In this document: piece after piece, positions 26,001 to 33,147 of the stretch
How the letters are laid out: each line of letters begins with the position of its first letter
Numbering within the stretch: position 1 is the stretch's first letter
Notes under the pieces: generated by a model
The model's database searches: none
Seen by the model: only the letters and a program-made list of their open reading frames with translations
Told to the model about the DNA's origin: nothing
Position numbers and translations under genes: made by a program
Origin: a virus
Length of the DNA: 36,669 nt
Reading direction: 5' to 3' (one strand)
IMG/VR virus record: IMGVR_UViG_3300020438_000115
Coordinates: 1 to 36,669 of that record

Positions 26001-27505
26001 CAGACGCACTTTATCTTACAGATGTTCAAGGAGAGAACTTCACAAATACTCTAGCAATTCATCATTATACTGATCCACTTGATGAATCTACCAGAACGAG
26101 TTCTGGCGTAACTGTCAATGGAACATCATCGCTTATTGATGATTTGTATAAAGGAAATGTATTCCGAATCAAACAACATAATCATGCTCATCACGGTGCC
26201 AACAATATTGTTGATATTGAGGATGTTCTTCCAGATACCACAAAGACAACGGTAACTGCAAACTTTGGTGAAACTGATACTGTTGTCTCTGTTGCTAATA
26301 CCACAGTCTTTGGTAGATTTGAAGGTATTAGCACAAGTCGTGGATATGCACTTCTCAATAATGAAGTTATTTCTTATAGTGCAATTGCTTCTGGCACAGG
26401 GAATGCGGGTTCGCTTACAATTGATTCTAGAGGACTCAACAGTTCTTCTAAATCTTCTCATATTGTTGGCGAATCAATTCAACCATATGAGGTTAATGGC
26501 GTTTCTCTGATGAGAATTAATACTCCTCAAAATGTATCATATGCAGGATATAGATCTAATAGTTCAAATCTTGATAACTATTTCTTGGAGTTTGATAGAA
26601 CAACAGCATTCCCAACATCTAGAAATTCTGGAACAGGAATGCTTAACTTCACATCTCAGAAAGGATTTGGAGGAAATACTGTAGGTATTTCTCAGAACTA
26701 TCAGTTTAGTAGTCTTGAACCACAATTTAATATCATCACACCAGGTAAAGGAACTGCATCAAGTTCTCAAATCAGAACTATCTCAGGAACAAGTTCTGGT
26801 GGAAATGAAATTTCATTTGTTGATCAAGGTTTTGAACCAGTCACTTTGAATAAGACGATTAACTTCAATACACCTAGAATGGTTGCATCTAGAACAAATG
26901 AACTTGCAAGATTGAGTACTCTCCCACGTAATAAATCTCTCACTATGAGAGTTAATTTTACTAGTGAGAATAAAGATCTTTCTCCAGTAATGGATTTACA
27001 GAATTCAACTTTTGTTATTGGTAGAAATAAAACAAATACACCTATTACCAATTTTGTTGATGATGCTAGATCAAATTCAATAGAGAGTGATCCACATGGT
27101 GCAGTATTTGTAACAAAGCAAATTTCTTTGGCACAACCTGCAACAAGTTTGAAAGTTATTATTGCTGCTCAAAGACAAGAAGGCGCTGATTTTAGAGTCT
27201 TCTATCAACTTTTCAAAGCAGATTCTACCGAAATTGATCAAAAGTTTGTATCATTCCCAGGTTATGATAATCTGCGAGATACTGATGGTGATGGATTTGG
27301 AGATCGCATTATTGATCCAGAAAGAAATACTGGAAGAGCGGATGCTTTCGTACCAGCAAACGATACTATAGGATTCTCTGAATATCAATTCACTGCTAAT
27401 AGTCTTGACCAGTTTAATGGATTTGCAATTAAGGTTGTATTATCATCCACTAACGAATCAACACCAGTTAAACTCAAAGATTTTAGAGCAATTGCACTAG
27501 CATAA
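20090..27505 (+). CDS. DUF4815-type baseplate/tail protein, 2471 aa
   Basis: The N-terminus NVSPYYDDFDKADNFYKVLF, then QARELTGLQSILQNQIESFG, matches the DUF4815 tail-protein family. The region continues to about residue 1000, with LDKGHRHQYCDYSRII (family form LDxGQRDNxYDYGRL) near 958 and FLDFRPRV near 1035. Residues 1320-1365 form a Lys/Thr-rich insertion and 1616-1641 a Pro/Lys-rich linker. A conserved-looking beta module begins DPLAQSFTVDGQGAFLTSFD at 1642. Two G-x-GY repeats lie near 1890-1950, and DTDGDGFGD at 2397-2405 resembles a calcium-binding thrombospondin-type-3 loop. Its place after gp8 corresponds to gp9/gp10 of T4, the outer baseplate proteins that hold long tail fibres and spikes. 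It probably connects or forms fibres. The gene ends in a TAATG overlap with the next. Confidence 0.85.
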   Translation: MPQKTNLNVSPYYDDFDKADNFYKVLFKPGYPVQARELTGLQSILQNQIESFGSHIFKEGSMVIPGGISCDNAFTTVKVNKDHLGLDVTIYLDAIVNANNGRGTKVKGQNSEIIGTIKGYLLPPEEGVEEITLFVKYQDGAVDGTSVEFEDGEILELEENITYGNTTLVIGDTVFTLNSVEATKTGYAVGVAEGVYFIRGTFVDVQKSQIVLDPYDNEPSFRVGFDIIEEIINSDQDPSINDNAKGFTNYAAPGADRLKIELRLTKKQLTDYDDTTFVELVKIDEGVIKKLQDKSNYNIIKDYFAKRTFEESGNYAVDNFVVDVVDSLNNETGNGGLFREDEVTDQGNTPTNDLMGVRVSAGTAYVRGFDVDLVGSSVIDVEKPRTTKRVKDSNISFALGSLVKVNNVHGTPYINIGGTAAGGGTNSNVIELYGERRNGSGNTNVGSASGAGLTTKVGEARVYWFGVSDAPYKNNSTEWDLYLYDIQTFTVLTLANTYNQTDQVPLTSYFRGLSSGATGYLSASSGNSYSLTQTSGKFIVGEQIIINENGEYKTSITASSFFDTSDIKSIFQDSDALNTSLHTNFIADTVLYEQELADFGAKDQLVVSGGNTGRVAGRNFTPKEGGIKVNSIIKYQTGNADPTFNRVSAIRADGTAITLAATPVIVAGVNRRTVVNNASGYTFSLMVPRIRQYGSNGLYSTLPVEKISSVDLASSELTITKQITGKSVSSNSLTLTVADALDVNAGITSVFYEAFDAERYTITENNGSPVELNSGMFTLNSNGDSVTFSGLPNNNPVTVNVTLRKRSVTNKTKDFTRSNTLSIVRTSGVSVVAGLTTSKFYGTRIEDEEISLNVPDVVNVRAIYESTDTSAPVLDKLTFATGLALDQNVLVGEKIVGKDSRAVAQVVRTTANSIDYVKLNTNNFTVGEIVQFKESAVSAVIQEINPGSYVNKTPNYRLDKGHRHQYCDYSRIIRRDGVAIPSRQLLVIFDSYAVGSNNTGDIFTVNSYSQDRYGSDLPVLPNGLLASDFLDFRPRVSAFDVATNASPFAFSSREYEYNYKYVVSPDESSFLGYSYYLPRIDLVTINRLSDVEVIKGEPSDFPQPPVLADDAMEIAQISYPPFLFNPTSEPQILLRDNRRFTMRDIGKLEDRIENLEEVTSLSMLEMNAKTLAVTDANGLDRFKSGFIVSDFRDKSLMDPRYSTLDIAKEGATAIAPVDFWSMDAQLAFDPAIDTTKSDLSQNLRLLDSNIQKTGDLLTLKYEEIGWLDQPHATNVENVNPFNVIVFVGGVQLDPQSDNWVRTIYVNNHRTESTGAKWKQEATTTKDVDKKTEYVTYKKGGGRGERKTRAFTTTTITTTTKYKPKLKGPSREFNYVEDVKISGEVDPWMRSRNVYFNANGLRPYTKHYLYLDSQQVDVVPKLCEMTMVSGTFQVFEEANVFDSTGKKIGVMRIQKPNHKFGDTSRPDIGAGLGSPSVLVETYSTDPYNRNRPAPSDTYSATSRLINFGVRVLSRGEKFYGYVEKGSKVVGRTSGAVCRIDRAELISDNWGDIVANFFFRNPNSNPKPPVRVKSGTKTVKVTAVPPNTVVLPGSTVFASEALGSYSGSGTVLTQETSRISVRNPPKPKRKKTKVEVKVKAPHRDPLAQSFTVDGQGAFLTSFDLYFATKDPGAKVFVELRTMELGTPTSFLVQDYTQIALNPNDIRINTSNPFEPIPTRIRFESPVFLEADTEYAIVILSPASDGYEMWTATMGKKTVRTTNLPDVQNVVVTKQYIGGSLFKSQNGTIWTPSQFQDLTFKLYKAEFVNSGSVTFYNSDILPKGDNSTDLDDNPIEGFPRKLKLPLSGTLSADVKPGVRVGETGTGPSITGYVENIGGPAIAGSGNVSIASSGSGYKPGAVVSGVQLSSLTGKGTGATAELTVDSFGNVDEITISSVGNGYVRGETVGIVTSSLATASRKGFGAKFTLTSIGAADALYLTDVQGENFTNTLAIHHYTDPLDESTRTSSGVTVNGTSSLIDDLYKGNVFRIKQHNHAHHGANNIVDIEDVLPDTTKTTVTANFGETDTVVSVANTTVFGRFEGISTSRGYALLNNEVISYSAIASGTGNAGSLTIDSRGLNSSSKSSHIVGESIQPYEVNGVSLMRINTPQNVSYAGYRSNSSNLDNYFLEFDRTTAFPTSRNSGTGMLNFTSQKGFGGNTVGISQNYQFSSLEPQFNIITPGKGTASSSQIRTISGTSSGGNEISFVDQGFEPVTLNKTINFNTPRMVASRTNELARLSTLPRNKSLTMRVNFTSENKDLSPVMDLQNSTFVIGRNKTNTPITNFVDDARSNSIESDPHGAVFVTKQISLAQPATSLKVIIAAQRQEGADFRVFYQLFKADSTEIDQKFVSFPGYDNLRDTDGDGFGDRIIDPERNTGRADAFVPANDTIGFSEYQFTANSLDQFNGFAIKVVLSSTNESTPVKLKDFRAIALA

Positions 27506-27717
27506 TGGAAGATGAAGATTTAATTAAAGTAGAAGGTGAAACCAACCTTTTTAGAGACAAAGGCACTGGTGCTATCCTCAATACGGATAGTACCGGTTAT
27601 TCTCAATATATGAGGATGAAACAACGAAGACAAACAGAACGAGAAGAACTTGATACAATTAAAAGTGACATTGAAGAAATTAAACTACTTTTGAGGCAAC
27701 TTACAAATGGATCCTGA
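27505..27717 (+). CDS. Small acidic coiled-coil protein, 70 aa
   Basis: The ATG overlaps the previous stop (TAATG), so translation is likely coupled. The product starts MEDEDLIKVEGETNLFRDKG and ends with a Glu/Lys/Arg-rich helix (REELDTIKSDIEEIKLLLRQ, about residues 46-65) with heptad-spaced Ile and Leu, a short coiled coil. I recall similar small proteins in this position in T4-like cyanophages, without a function. It may be a virion or assembly protein that trimerises through the helix. The stop codon lies within the next gene, which starts 11 bases earlier in another frame. Confidence 0.75.
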   Translation: MEDEDLIKVEGETNLFRDKGTGAILNTDSTGYSQYMRMKQRRQTEREELDTIKSDIEEIKLLLRQLTNGS

Positions 27718-27886
27718 CCAAATTACACTTGAAAATCTATCAAAGAGTTTTCAATATGCAAAGATTGCTAAAGAAATAGACTCTTGTGATGATAAAGAGA
27801 CTCTAAAAGATATTGCAAAATCGTATGCAAAACTTTATCTGAAGCAACAGGAAGTGGTTTCAAGATTGGGACTTGAAGGAATATAA
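27707..27886 (+). CDS. Small helical protein, 59 aa
   Basis: The frame starts with an ATG inside the last codons of the preceding gene, an 11-base overlap in a different frame, and encodes 59 residues. The sequence MDPDQITLENLSKSFQYAKI leads into an all-helical protein with TLKDIAKSYAKLYLKQQEVV (residues 32-51). It lacks catalytic motifs. Its size, helix content and position between outer baseplate and fibre genes resemble a small protein I recall from T4-like cyanophages; its job is unknown. The exact late promoter of the next operon overlaps its last bases and stop codon. Confidence 0.7.
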   Translation: MDPDQITLENLSKSFQYAKIAKEIDSCDDKETLKDIAKSYAKLYLKQQEVVSRLGLEGI

Positions 27887-27889
27887 ATA
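27882..27889 (+). promoter_or_regulatory. T4-type late promoter (TATAAATA) overlapping a stop codon
   Basis: Exact TATAAATA beginning two bases before the TAA stop (27884-27886) of the 59-aa gene and 25 bases upstream of the ATG at 27915. It should drive the fibre, neck and terminase genes. A second, weaker TATATAAA lies just before the ATG (about 27905-27913). Confidence 0.72.
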
Positions 27890-27914
27890 TATTTACATCC
27901 TGAGTTGTATATAA

Positions 27915-28142
27915 ATGGCTGAAATCAAAGTCAGAGTAGGTCAACAACCAGCAGTAAAAGTTATATCTTCTCTTGCTGGTGCTCAAGGTCTCTCTTTGGC
28001 AGAGCTAAGTGATGTCAGTGCCACAAATTTGCAAAATGGCATGGTTCTTGTTTATAACAGTAGCACAAAGAAATGGGTTGCTACTTTAGAATTGACACCA
28101 GGTGCAACACAGAATTTAGACATCAACGGAGGAAATTTCTGA
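27915..28142 (+). CDS. Small virion-type protein, 75 aa
   Basis: The 75-residue product begins MAEIKVRVGQQPAVKVISSL and contains LSLAELSDVSATNLQNGMVL followed by VYNSSTKKWVA. The LSDV...LQNGxVLVYNSxTxKWVA pattern is common in phage fibre and tail proteins, where it forms a short beta repeat. It lies just downstream of a late promoter and its stop is one base before the next ATG, so it probably belongs to the fibre unit, perhaps as an adaptor or tip. No signal peptide or cysteine. Function is inferred from the motif and neighbourhood only. Confidence 0.72.
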   Translation: MAEIKVRVGQQPAVKVISSLAGAQGLSLAELSDVSATNLQNGMVLVYNSSTKKWVATLELTPGATQNLDINGGNF

Positions 28143-28143
28143 C

Positions 28144-29796
28144 ATGGCAAGTATTATCAGGATCAAAAGATCCTCGGGCACTGATAAACCATCACTACTT
28201 AATTGGGGTGAATTAGGGTATACAACAGGTATTGGTAGTGCTACCAATTCTGCCTATCAAAATAAAGATAGAGTATTCATTGGTGATGATGGTACAAACG
28301 TCTTAACTATTGGTGGACGTTATTATACTGCAATGATGGACCACGTTCCTGGAACTGTGGCAAACATTGCAGCAACTAATACCAGAAACCTTGATAAAGG
28401 TGTTGCTGCTTTAATGTCTCCTTTACCTAATACTGGTTTGGGTGGTGCAGAATCCCTTAAGGTTGATCAGTGGAACGTAGATAATTTAAGACTTGACACA
28501 AATACATTATCATCAACTGATACAGATGGTGATATTATTCTTGATCCAAATGGAACAGGTGAAATTGTAATACCAGATGACACATATCTAGCACTTGGTA
28601 ATGATAAGGATTCGCGAATTGAATATGATGAAAATGGTACAAATTCTGTTCAAGTAACTGGTGCTCCTTGGGATTTCAATACATCAGTCACAATAAGTGG
28701 ACAATCCTTCTTCGGTGACATAAGAATTGAAGATAATGTCATTTCTACAACCCCAGGTAGTAATGATACTCTCTATATTGATCCATATCCCGATGGTCTC
28801 AGTAATGAGGGAACTGTAATTATTAAGGGTAACCTTCAGATTGATGGTATGACCACACAGGTCAATTCCACACAAAAAACTGTAAATGATCCAATTTTAC
28901 ATGTTGGTGATGTAACAAGTTCAAGAACAGTAATGCAACCCGTTGCTGTTGGTATTGCTACAATTACTTTTGATTCTGTTGTTGGAATTAATCCTGGTGA
29001 TGTTCTGAGTGGAAGTGCATCTCTTTCTGCTACTGGTATTTCAACAGTTACTGCCGTAAATACTGGCACAAAAATTGTTACTGTTGATAGTAACATAATT
29101 ACTAGTGGTATTACCACAACTTCACAACTTACAATTACTCACGCATATGATAGTAATACCGACAGAGGTATTTCTTTCGCGTTTAATATCGGTTCTGGTT
29201 TATCAGATAACAAGACTGGTTTCTTTGGTATGGAAGATAGTTCCATCGCCACAAGCACTGCAGGTGCCGATAACCACGGAACTCATGCTAATGATAGCAG
29301 AAGATGGGTTTATGTTCCTGATGCTAGCATCTCAAATTCTGTTGTAGCAGGCACTAAAGGATTCCTTGATATCAAGGGTATCTATTATCAGTCTGGTGAT
29401 TATGCCACTGGTGGTGTTGCATTCTTTGATAGCACTGGTTTACAGAGATCAACAAATGCACCTGCATCTCCAGTAATTACTTCTAAGCAAGTTTTAACTG
29501 CAATCACGAAAAATACTCTTACTCTTAATGGAAATATTACCGTTGCTGTTGGAGATCTTGTTGTTCAAGATGTTACAAATGCATATGGTATTGTTGAATC
29601 ATTAGTTAATAACGGTCCCTCGGTCGATTTGATTGGTGTTGAAGGTACATTCAATACATCAAATAATTTGAGAAGAGAAAATGGTACTACTGGCAATGGT
29701 GCTACTGTAAGTCTTGGTGCAAAACCAGATAATGTTAGTGTAATATATACTAATAAGCCCCACTGGACTTCAACACTTGACGGGGGCACGTTCTGA
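28144..29796 (+). CDS. Tail-fibre-like virion protein, 550 aa
   Basis: A strong ribosome binding site (GGAGG at 28129-28133) supports the ATG. The N-terminus IIRIKRSSGTDKPSLLNWGE with LGYT is the attachment motif seen in many phage fibres (RIKRSxGxxxPxxLxxGELxY). Residues about 130-160 have a DGDIILDPNGTGEIVIPDD repeat, and GNLQIDGMTTQVNSTQKTVN (near 230) matches the GNLxVxGTTTTVNSTxxxV element of fibre shafts. The C-terminal part is beta-rich with Gly/Thr/Ser and ends HWTSTLDGGTF, like the end of the preceding 75-aa protein (DINGGNF). I infer a trimeric fibre or fibre-hub subunit; which T4 fibre it replaces cannot be told from sequence alone. Confidence 0.75.
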   Translation: MASIIRIKRSSGTDKPSLLNWGELGYTTGIGSATNSAYQNKDRVFIGDDGTNVLTIGGRYYTAMMDHVPGTVANIAATNTRNLDKGVAALMSPLPNTGLGGAESLKVDQWNVDNLRLDTNTLSSTDTDGDIILDPNGTGEIVIPDDTYLALGNDKDSRIEYDENGTNSVQVTGAPWDFNTSVTISGQSFFGDIRIEDNVISTTPGSNDTLYIDPYPDGLSNEGTVIIKGNLQIDGMTTQVNSTQKTVNDPILHVGDVTSSRTVMQPVAVGIATITFDSVVGINPGDVLSGSASLSATGISTVTAVNTGTKIVTVDSNIITSGITTTSQLTITHAYDSNTDRGISFAFNIGSGLSDNKTGFFGMEDSSIATSTAGADNHGTHANDSRRWVYVPDASISNSVVAGTKGFLDIKGIYYQSGDYATGGVAFFDSTGLQRSTNAPASPVITSKQVLTAITKNTLTLNGNITVAVGDLVVQDVTNAYGIVESLVNNGPSVDLIGVEGTFNTSNNLRRENGTTGNGATVSLGAKPDNVSVIYTNKPHWTSTLDGGTF

Positions 29797-29804
29797 GGTA
29801 ACTA

Positions 29805-29990
29805 ATGGAAAATCAAAGTGAAGTGGATGTTAATGTTCTCATTAAAATATACAATTCTAAATTAGCAGCAGTATCAAATCAAAACGTTCTTCTTGAGGCA
29901 AAGTTAGCAACTCTGTCTCAAGATTTTCAGGAACAATTAGATGCTCTGTTAGAAGAAAACGCTGACCTTAAGGCAAAATTAGAAGGTTAA
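29805..29990 (+). CDS. Short coiled-coil protein, 61 aa
   Basis: The start is supported by GAGG at 29795-29798, which overlaps the previous stop. The 61-residue product is almost entirely helical: DVNVLIKIYNSKLAAVSNQN, then VLLEAKLATLSQDFQEQLDA and LLEENADLKAKLEG, with Leu/Ile at heptad positions typical of a parallel coiled coil. It resembles short coiled-coil proteins I recall next to gp13 in T4-like cyanophages. It may be a structural adaptor or chaperone for the fibre or neck. Its stop is one base before the gp13 ATG, so it is co-translated with the neck genes. No specific function can be assigned. Confidence 0.75.
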   Translation: MENQSEVDVNVLIKIYNSKLAAVSNQNVLLEAKLATLSQDFQEQLDALLEENADLKAKLEG

Positions 29991-29991
29991 T

Positions 29992-30855
29992 ATGGCAAAA
30001 CCATCAACTAGGCAAGGACTTATAGATTACTGTTTGCGTCAACTTGGTGCTCCAGTGTTGGAAATCAATGTGGACGATGACCAAATTGATGATCTGGTTG
30101 ATGATACCATTCAATACTTTAATGAGCGTCATTATGACGGTGTTGAGAAAATGTATCTCAAATATGAAATTTCTCAAGATGATATTGACCGTGGGCAAGG
30201 AGTAACTGTTGCTGGCGGAAATGAAGTAGACGGTAAAACTGGAGTTGGTATTGTAACCACTACAGCAACTTCTACTGGAATTGCTGCTACTACTTTCAAC
30301 TTCTATGAAAATTCAAATTTCATACAAGTTCCAGATTCTGTAATTGGAGTAGAAAGACTTTTTAAATTTGATACTAGTTCAATCTCTGGTGGGATGTTTA
30401 GTATCAAATATCAATTATTTTTGAATGATCTTTACCATTTCAGTTCACTTGAACTATTACAATATTCCATGGTCAAATCATATCTTGAAGATATTGATTA
30501 TTTATTGACAACAGATAAGCAAGTTAGGTTTAATAAAAGACAAGATAGATTATATTTGGATATTGATTGGGGAGCACAAACTGCAGGCAATTTTATTGTA
30601 ATTGAGTGCTATAGAGCACTTGATCCAGAATCTTTCATTCAAATTTATAATGATAGTTTTGTAAAAAGATATCTAACAGCATTGATTAAGCGTCAATGGG
30701 GAAGAAATCTCAGTAAGTTTAGAGGTGTAAAACTTCCCGGTGGTATTGAATTGAACGGTGGTGAAATTTTACAGCAAGCAGACCAAGAATTGTCAGAGAT
30801 CAAATCTCGTATGTCAATGGAATATGAACTTCCACCTCTAGACCTTATTGGATAA
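29992..30855 (+). CDS. gp13: Neck protein gp13
   Basis: The 287-residue protein matches T4-like gp13: STRQGLIDYCLRQLGAPVLE, then VDDDQIDDLVDDTIQYFNER (residues 27-46) and FIQVPDSVIGVERLFKF. A conserved-type C-terminal half includes YRALDPESFIQIYNDSFVKR and IKRQWGRNLSKFRGVKLPGG. gp13 completes the head after packaging and, with gp14, forms the neck that joins head and tail. T4 gp13 is 309 residues, so size is normal. It follows the coiled-coil gene by one base and overlaps gp14 by TAATG, which fits tight stoichiometric expression. A short Gly/Thr-rich stretch near residues 75-100 is a variable loop in this family. Confidence 0.94.
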   Translation: MAKPSTRQGLIDYCLRQLGAPVLEINVDDDQIDDLVDDTIQYFNERHYDGVEKMYLKYEISQDDIDRGQGVTVAGGNEVDGKTGVGIVTTTATSTGIAATTFNFYENSNFIQVPDSVIGVERLFKFDTSSISGGMFSIKYQLFLNDLYHFSSLELLQYSMVKSYLEDIDYLLTTDKQVRFNKRQDRLYLDIDWGAQTAGNFIVIECYRALDPESFIQIYNDSFVKRYLTALIKRQWGRNLSKFRGVKLPGGIELNGGEILQQADQELSEIKSRMSMEYELPPLDLIG

Positions 30856-32297
30856 TGGCACTTAATCCTTTTTTCCTACAAGGGACCGCATCTGAACAAA
30901 GATTGGTCCAAGATCTGGTGAACGAGCACCTTAGATTTCATGGTATTGAAGTTACATATATTCCTAGAAAATATGTAAATAGAAAAACTATTATCGAAGA
31001 AGTTCAGTCATCCGCATTTGATGATAATTTTGCAATTGAGGCATATGTAAATACTTTTGATGGATATGGTGGCGCTGGTGATATTTTAACAAAATTTGGT
31101 GTCAGTGTAAGAGACGAACTAATTGTAACTATTTCAAAAGAGAGATTTGAAGATTTCATTGCACCATTTATGGCAGGTCAGGATGATGGAACTGATGATT
31201 CCATTATGCCAACACCCACAAGACCTAGAGAAGGAGATCTTGTTTATTTTCCATTAGGTCAAAGAATTTTTGAAGTCAAGTTTGTTGAGCATGAAGATCC
31301 ATTCTTTCAATTAGGAAAGAACTATGTTTATCAACTCAAGTGTGAACTCTTTGAATATGAAGATGAAGTAATTGACACTACAATTCCTGAAATTGATGTT
31401 CAAATTCAGGACGAAGGATACATTACAACTCTTCAACTTGTTGGTGTTGGTAGAACTGCAGTTGCATCTGCAATTATTCAGGGAACAGTAAATAGTGGAT
31501 ATATTAGAGAAATTTTCCTAGACAATGATGGTAGTGGATATACTTCCGTACCAATAATTGGCATCACAAGTTCACCTACTGGACAAGTCGGTGATAATGC
31601 AACAGCAGTTGGATTCTTAACAACGAGTGGTGGTGTAACTTCTATTGAAAAGTTACTCTTGACAAATGCTGGTGCTGGATATACAGCAGCACCAACGATT
31701 ACCTTTACTGGTGGTGGTGGAACTGGTGCCGCTGCAACTTGTTCAATTGAAACGACAGGTCAAGGTGTCATAAGATTTGTAGTGACTGACAATGGCGTTG
31801 GTTATAGTACGGTTCCTAATGTTACAATTCAGGCACCAACTGCTAGTGGAATTTCAACTACCGCTACTGGTATTACATCTCTTGGAAAGGATACTGCTGG
31901 AGACACTGTTGTCAAATCAATTTACATTCAAGATCCAGGAAGAGGATATGTATCTGCACCAACAGTTACTATTTCAGATCCCGAAACATTAACTGGTCTT
32001 GGTAATTATCTGTTTAATGAAACTATTATTGGATCAAGATCCCAACTTGAGGCAAGAGTTAAAGAATGGGATAATGATACTAAGGTTCTTAAAATTTCTA
32101 ACGTTGGTATTGCAGCAACTCAACCAGGATTCTTCACTGGTGAAAACATTATTGGAAAAACATCTGGAGCGTCCTATCCCGTATCAACTTATGCACAGGA
32201 CGATGTTTATGATAAATACACAGAAAACGATGAGTTTGAAACCCTCGGAGATGATCTCTTAGACTTCAGCGAATCAAATCCATTTGGTACATATTAA
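30855..32297 (+). CDS. gp14: Neck protein gp14 with inserted repeat domain
   Basis: The N-terminal 175 residues are typical gp14 (ALNPFFLQGTASEQRLVQDL, TYIPRKYVNRKTIIEEVQSS, and GQRIFEVKFVEHEDPFFQLG). The last 100 are also typical (GNYLFNETIIGSRSQLEARV, then EWDNDTKVLKI and a C-terminal FSESNPFGTY). Between them, residues about 185-376 form an insertion of four G-x-GY beta repeats: NDGSGYTSVP, NAGAGYTAAP, DNGVGYSTVP and DPGRGYVSAP. This explains the length of 480 against 256 in T4. gp14 joins gp13 at the neck. The inserted domain would project from the neck and resembles repeats in the giant protein and gp8. The gene overlaps both neighbours by TAATG. Confidence 0.93.
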   Translation: MALNPFFLQGTASEQRLVQDLVNEHLRFHGIEVTYIPRKYVNRKTIIEEVQSSAFDDNFAIEAYVNTFDGYGGAGDILTKFGVSVRDELIVTISKERFEDFIAPFMAGQDDGTDDSIMPTPTRPREGDLVYFPLGQRIFEVKFVEHEDPFFQLGKNYVYQLKCELFEYEDEVIDTTIPEIDVQIQDEGYITTLQLVGVGRTAVASAIIQGTVNSGYIREIFLDNDGSGYTSVPIIGITSSPTGQVGDNATAVGFLTTSGGVTSIEKLLLTNAGAGYTAAPTITFTGGGGTGAAATCSIETTGQGVIRFVVTDNGVGYSTVPNVTIQAPTASGISTTATGITSLGKDTAGDTVVKSIYIQDPGRGYVSAPTVTISDPETLTGLGNYLFNETIIGSRSQLEARVKEWDNDTKVLKISNVGIAATQPGFFTGENIIGKTSGASYPVSTYAQDDVYDKYTENDEFETLGDDLLDFSESNPFGTY

Positions 32298-33142
32298 TGC
32301 TAGGAAATTATTATTATCATGAAATAATGAGAAAAACGATTATATCGTTTGGAACATTATTCAATGATATTCACGTTCGTCATTCAGACTCAACAGGAAA
32401 TAGTATAAGCGATATAAAAGTTCCTCTTGCTTACGGACCAATACAAAAGTTCTTAGCAAAGATCACTCAACAACCAGATCTGAATAAGGCAGTTCAGATC
32501 AATATGCCAAGAATGTCATTTGAAATGACATCCATTCAATATGATTCTACAAGAAAGTCAAGTTTAGTACAAACATTCAAAACTTGTGAAGATGGGAGCA
32601 AGGTAAAGAAAGTTTTTATGCCTGTTCCATACAACATTGGATTTGAATTAAATATTCTTTCAAAATTAAATGATGATTCTCTACAAATTGTTGAGCAAAT
32701 ACTTCCATACTTTCAACCACACTTTAATCTTACAGTAGATTTGGTTGATTCTATTGGAGAGAAAAGAGATATTCCAATTATCCTAGAATCAATTGGATTT
32801 CAAGATGATTATGAAGGTTCATTTGATACTAGAAGAGCATTAATTCACACACTTCAGTTTACAGCAAAAACATATCTGTTCGGTCCAATTGCAGATACTA
32901 GTGATGGACTTATCCGCAAGGTACAGGTTGATATGTATGCTGATACAAATACCAAGACAGCGAAGAGAGAAGTTAGATACACAGTTACACCAACTTCTAA
33001 AATAGATAGAAATAATGATGGTGTTATTGATGCAGTAGATCATGCACTACTACAACCCGGAGATAATTTTGGATTTGATGAGGACATACAGTTCTTATCA
33101 GATAGTAAAGATTACTCTCCTTCTAGACAAACTGATATTTAA
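32297..33142 (+). CDS. gp15: Tail terminator / sheath stabiliser gp15 with EF-hand-like loop
   Basis: The 281-residue product matches gp15 of T4-like phages: YYYHEIMRKTIISFGTLFND at the N-terminus, VPLAYGPIQKFLAKITQQPD, MPRMSFEMTSIQYDSTRKSS and HTLQFTAKTYLFGPI. gp15 caps the tail tube and sheath as a hexamer and binds the neck. T4 gp15 has 272 residues. Near the C-terminus, residues 237-248 read D-R-N-N-D-G-V-I-D-A-V-D, an ideal EF-hand/dockerin-type calcium loop (ligands 237, 239, 241, 245, 248). The loop sits after TPTSKI and before an acidic tail with NFGFDEDIQ. Start overlaps gp14 (TAATG). The gp15 call is firm; calcium binding is inferred. Confidence 0.93.
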   Translation: MLGNYYYHEIMRKTIISFGTLFNDIHVRHSDSTGNSISDIKVPLAYGPIQKFLAKITQQPDLNKAVQINMPRMSFEMTSIQYDSTRKSSLVQTFKTCEDGSKVKKVFMPVPYNIGFELNILSKLNDDSLQIVEQILPYFQPHFNLTVDLVDSIGEKRDIPIILESIGFQDDYEGSFDTRRALIHTLQFTAKTYLFGPIADTSDGLIRKVQVDMYADTNTKTAKREVRYTVTPTSKIDRNNDGVIDAVDHALLQPGDNFGFDEDIQFLSDSKDYSPSRQTDI

Positions 33143-33147
33143 TAATC

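Noticed and set aside
28144-29796. Diversity-generating retroelement target in the fibre gene
   Set aside because: There is no template repeat, reverse transcriptase or adenine-rich variable C-terminus in the window.
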